A stretch of DNA of 64,000 nt from Microvirga pudoricolor (GTDB lineage: Bacteria > Pseudomonadota > Alphaproteobacteria > Rhizobiales > Beijerinckiaceae): assembly GCF_016892705.1 (NCBI RefSeq), contig NZ_JAFEMB010000009.1:78709-142708 (forward strand), given 5' to 3'. A model generated the notes under the pieces. The model was not told the DNA's origin. It did no database searches and worked only from the letters and a program-made list of their open reading frames with translations. The number at the start of each line of letters is the position of its first letter. Positions within the stretch are counted from its first letter, which is position 1. The position numbers and the translations under genes are program-made. This document shows positions 62,811-64,000 of the stretch, piece after piece.

Positions 62811-63248
62811 TCAGCCGCGTTCTTCGAGGGCCGCGGCGATCCGCCCGAGCACGCTCGCGGCGGTGTCGAGGTCCCGTGCGCTCACACCCGCGAGCACATC
62901 GTCCCGGATGGCGTCGATGCGGGCGCGCACGTCCCTCGCGAGCCGGCGGGCGGCGGGCGTCAGGTGGATCGTGTTGGCGCGGCGGTCCATTGCGGACGCG
63001 CGGCGCTCGATGAGCCCCTGCTCGGCGAGCCCATCCAGCAGCCGCACGAGGGTGGCCGTCTCGATGTCGAGTTCCGCCGCGAGTTCCCGCTGGGTGATGC
63101 CGTCATGGCCGCACAGGTGGAGAATCGCCCGCGCGCGGGAGAGCGTCATGCCCATGCCGCGCAGGTCGGCGTCCACGAGCGTGCGCCACTTGCGGGTCAC
63201 GCGGGACAATTCGTCGGCGAAGATCTGGCGGGAGCGTTCGGCGGACAT
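62811..63248 (-). CDS. MarR-family transcriptional repressor
   Basis: A 145-residue winged-helix regulator. L-C-G-H-D-G-I-T-Q-R-E-L-A-A-E-L-D-I-E forms the HTH, followed by the recognition helix T-A-T-L-V-R-L-L-D-G-L and the wing I-E-R-R-A-S-A-M-D-R-R-A-N-T-I-H-L-T. It is first in marR-emrB-emrA and probably represses the operon until an exported compound binds. An imperfect inverted repeat covers the region just upstream of its start codon. Confidence 0.93.
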   Translation of the reverse strand: MSAERSRQIFADELSRVTRKWRTLVDADLRGMGMTLSRARAILHLCGHDGITQRELAAELDIETATLVRLLDGLAEQGLIERRASAMDRRANTIHLTPAARRLARDVRARIDAIRDDVLAGVSARDLDTAASVLGRIAAALEERG

Positions 63249-63249
63249 T

Positions 63250-63295
63250 CGATAGGCTGCATATCAATAGGGCGCTAACTATATGTAGGCTATCG
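63250..63295 (-). promoter_or_regulatory. Candidate MarR operator
   Basis: CGATAGGCTGCATAT (63250-63264) and ATATGTAGGCTATCG (63281-63295) form an inverted repeat matching at 13 of 15 positions with a 16-bp spacer, ending 2 bp before the marR start codon. It is placed to block both RNA polymerase and the ribosome site. Confidence 0.6.
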
Positions 63296-63456
63296 ATATG
63301 GCGGGAGCAAGACAAAGCCGTCCGGCAATCCATGCGCGGGCGGCGGGGCAGGTTTGTGTTCGTGGGGTGAGTTGTGAGTTCACTCTCGAGAAGCGCTCGG
63401 GGTGGGGTTGGAGACGTCAAAGCACGTGGTGAATTGTCAGAGCGCACACGCCGCTA

Positions 63457-63556
63457 CCGTCATGCCCGGACTTGAGCCGGGTATCCACGCCCCCGCGTCG
63501 TAAGACGTGGGTGGCCGGGTTGATCCCCGGATCAAGTCCGGGGACGGCCATGACGG
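63457..63556. repeat. Palindromic intergenic repeat, family A, copy 3
   Basis: CCGTCATGCCCGG ... GTCGTAAGACGTGGGTGGCC ... CAAGTCCGGGGACGGCCATGACGG. Same blocks and order as the copies at 40306-40387 and 40463-40543. The right end supplies the last codons of the gene that follows. Confidence 0.75.
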
Positions 63557-63888
63557 GGCAGGGTGTCATGACGGGGGAGCGTGTCATGGCGGGAGGTTAT
63601 GTCCGGACAAGGGAGCAAGTGCGTTTGCGCGACTGAGGCCCCCCGCAAGTCCCTCGTTTCCACCTCCGACCGCCGCACCACCCACCGCTCCTGCCCATCC
63701 AGCTCCACCCTGTAAGCCTCTCCGCCCCGCTCCGTCAGCGCCCGCACAACATCGCGGATGAGACGTGTCAAGCACCACGTCACACCGAGCAATGTCGCCG
63801 CGAAGGCGACGATGCAGAGCGCCTTGATGGGGTCAGAGGCCAGGTGAAATTTCGATAAGGCATCGGCCAAGACGCTGTATGGCTCCAT
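63532..63888 (-). CDS. Small membrane-associated hypothetical protein
   Basis: A 118-residue protein with one transmembrane helix (A-L-C-I-V-A-F-A-A-T-L-L-G-V-T-W-C-L) and a basic cytosolic part with V-E-L-D-G-Q-E-R-W-V-V-R-R. A strong ribosome site, GGGAGG 7 bases before the ATG, argues for a real gene. The tail repeats R-H-D-T-L-P and is encoded partly by the family-A repeat, so the original C terminus may have been shorter. Function unknown. Confidence 0.6.
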   Translation of the reverse strand: MEPYSVLADALSKFHLASDPIKALCIVAFAATLLGVTWCLTRLIRDVVRALTERGGEAYRVELDGQERWVVRRSEVETRDLRGASVAQTHLLPCPDITSRHDTLPRHDTLPRHGRPRT

Positions 63889-64000
63889 CGTAACCTCCCT
63901 TAGGCGAAGCGACCACCAGCCTTGCTGGTGGTCGGGGAGCGACTGTGTTGAGTGTCAAGCGTGTTTGGGGTTCCAAGTCTGGTTTGTTCGGACGAGGGCG

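Overview
The window looks like chromosomal DNA of a high-GC alphaproteobacterium of the Hyphomicrobiales (Rhizobiales), most like the Methylobacteriaceae, for example Microvirga. The grounds are family content and base composition only; no database was searched. Pointers are a groESL operon with both a CIRCE operator and an RpoH-type promoter, paired glcDEF and lutABC operons, DUF2585, DUF3775, a PraR-like regulator, fasciclin and DUF4394 proteins next to an ECF sigma/anti-sigma pair, and dispersed 'GTCATGGCCGGG'-type palindromic repeats.

Layout. 1-2.2 kb: end of an acyl-CoA synthetase/GNAT-type protein, bacterioferritin and its ferredoxin, and a glycolipid-binding-domain protein. 2.2-5.1 kb: lutABC for lactate oxidation, with ATGA overlaps. 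5.2-7.8 kb: three short RTX proteins in tandem; at least two share an upstream sequence block. 8-13.2 kb: a cytochrome c and glcD-glcE-DUF2585-glcF for glycolate oxidation. 13.3-18.7 kb: a coiled-coil protein, a PD-(D/E)XK nuclease-like protein, DUF2076, SMR and DMT transporters and an L,D-transpeptidase. 18.7-22.7 kb: groESL and a fourth RTX protein. 22.7-28 kb: divergent rhodanese/FtrA, a CoA-binding protein, a VOC protein, a secreted COG4315-type protein with an ECF sigma/anti-sigma pair, and an aldo/keto reductase. 28-35.5 kb: an orphan binding protein, an iron-sulfur flavoprotein-like reductase, metNIQ and an SbmA/BacA-type ABC exporter. 36-37.4 kb: a GH16 glycanase fused to RTX repeats, resembling rhizobial ExsH/PlyA.

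37.9-40.25 kb is an AT-rich accessory island with an XRE regulator preceded by paired inverted/direct repeats, convergent with a 539-residue P-loop ATPase; it is followed by a block of palindromic repeats. 40.7-48.4 kb: VOC, SDR, an extended UvrB, a phytase/esterase-like periplasmic protein behind a clear Pho box, and DUF808. 48.4-52 kb: a large MmeI-like (type IIL) restriction-modification gene that is broken twice, by an in-frame amber codon where a Trp codon is expected and by a dispersed repeat; its putative target-recognition region is distinctly AT-rich. 52.5-64 kb: a PraR-like regulator, a methyltransferase, an ECF regulon (fasciclin, DUF4394, sigma, anti-sigma), SemiSWEET, a caspase-fold C13 peptidase, DUF1499, and a marR-emrBA-like efflux operon with a candidate MarR operator.

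Themes: oxidation of small hydroxyacids (lactate, glycolate); type I-secreted RTX proteins, five in 32 kb with no secretion machinery in the window; envelope-stress ECF modules; and a decayed defence gene plus a small AT-rich island of unknown function. No rRNA, tRNA, CRISPR array or intact transposase was found. Starts were moved from the longest possible ORF where a ribosome binding site, signal peptide or overlap supports it.
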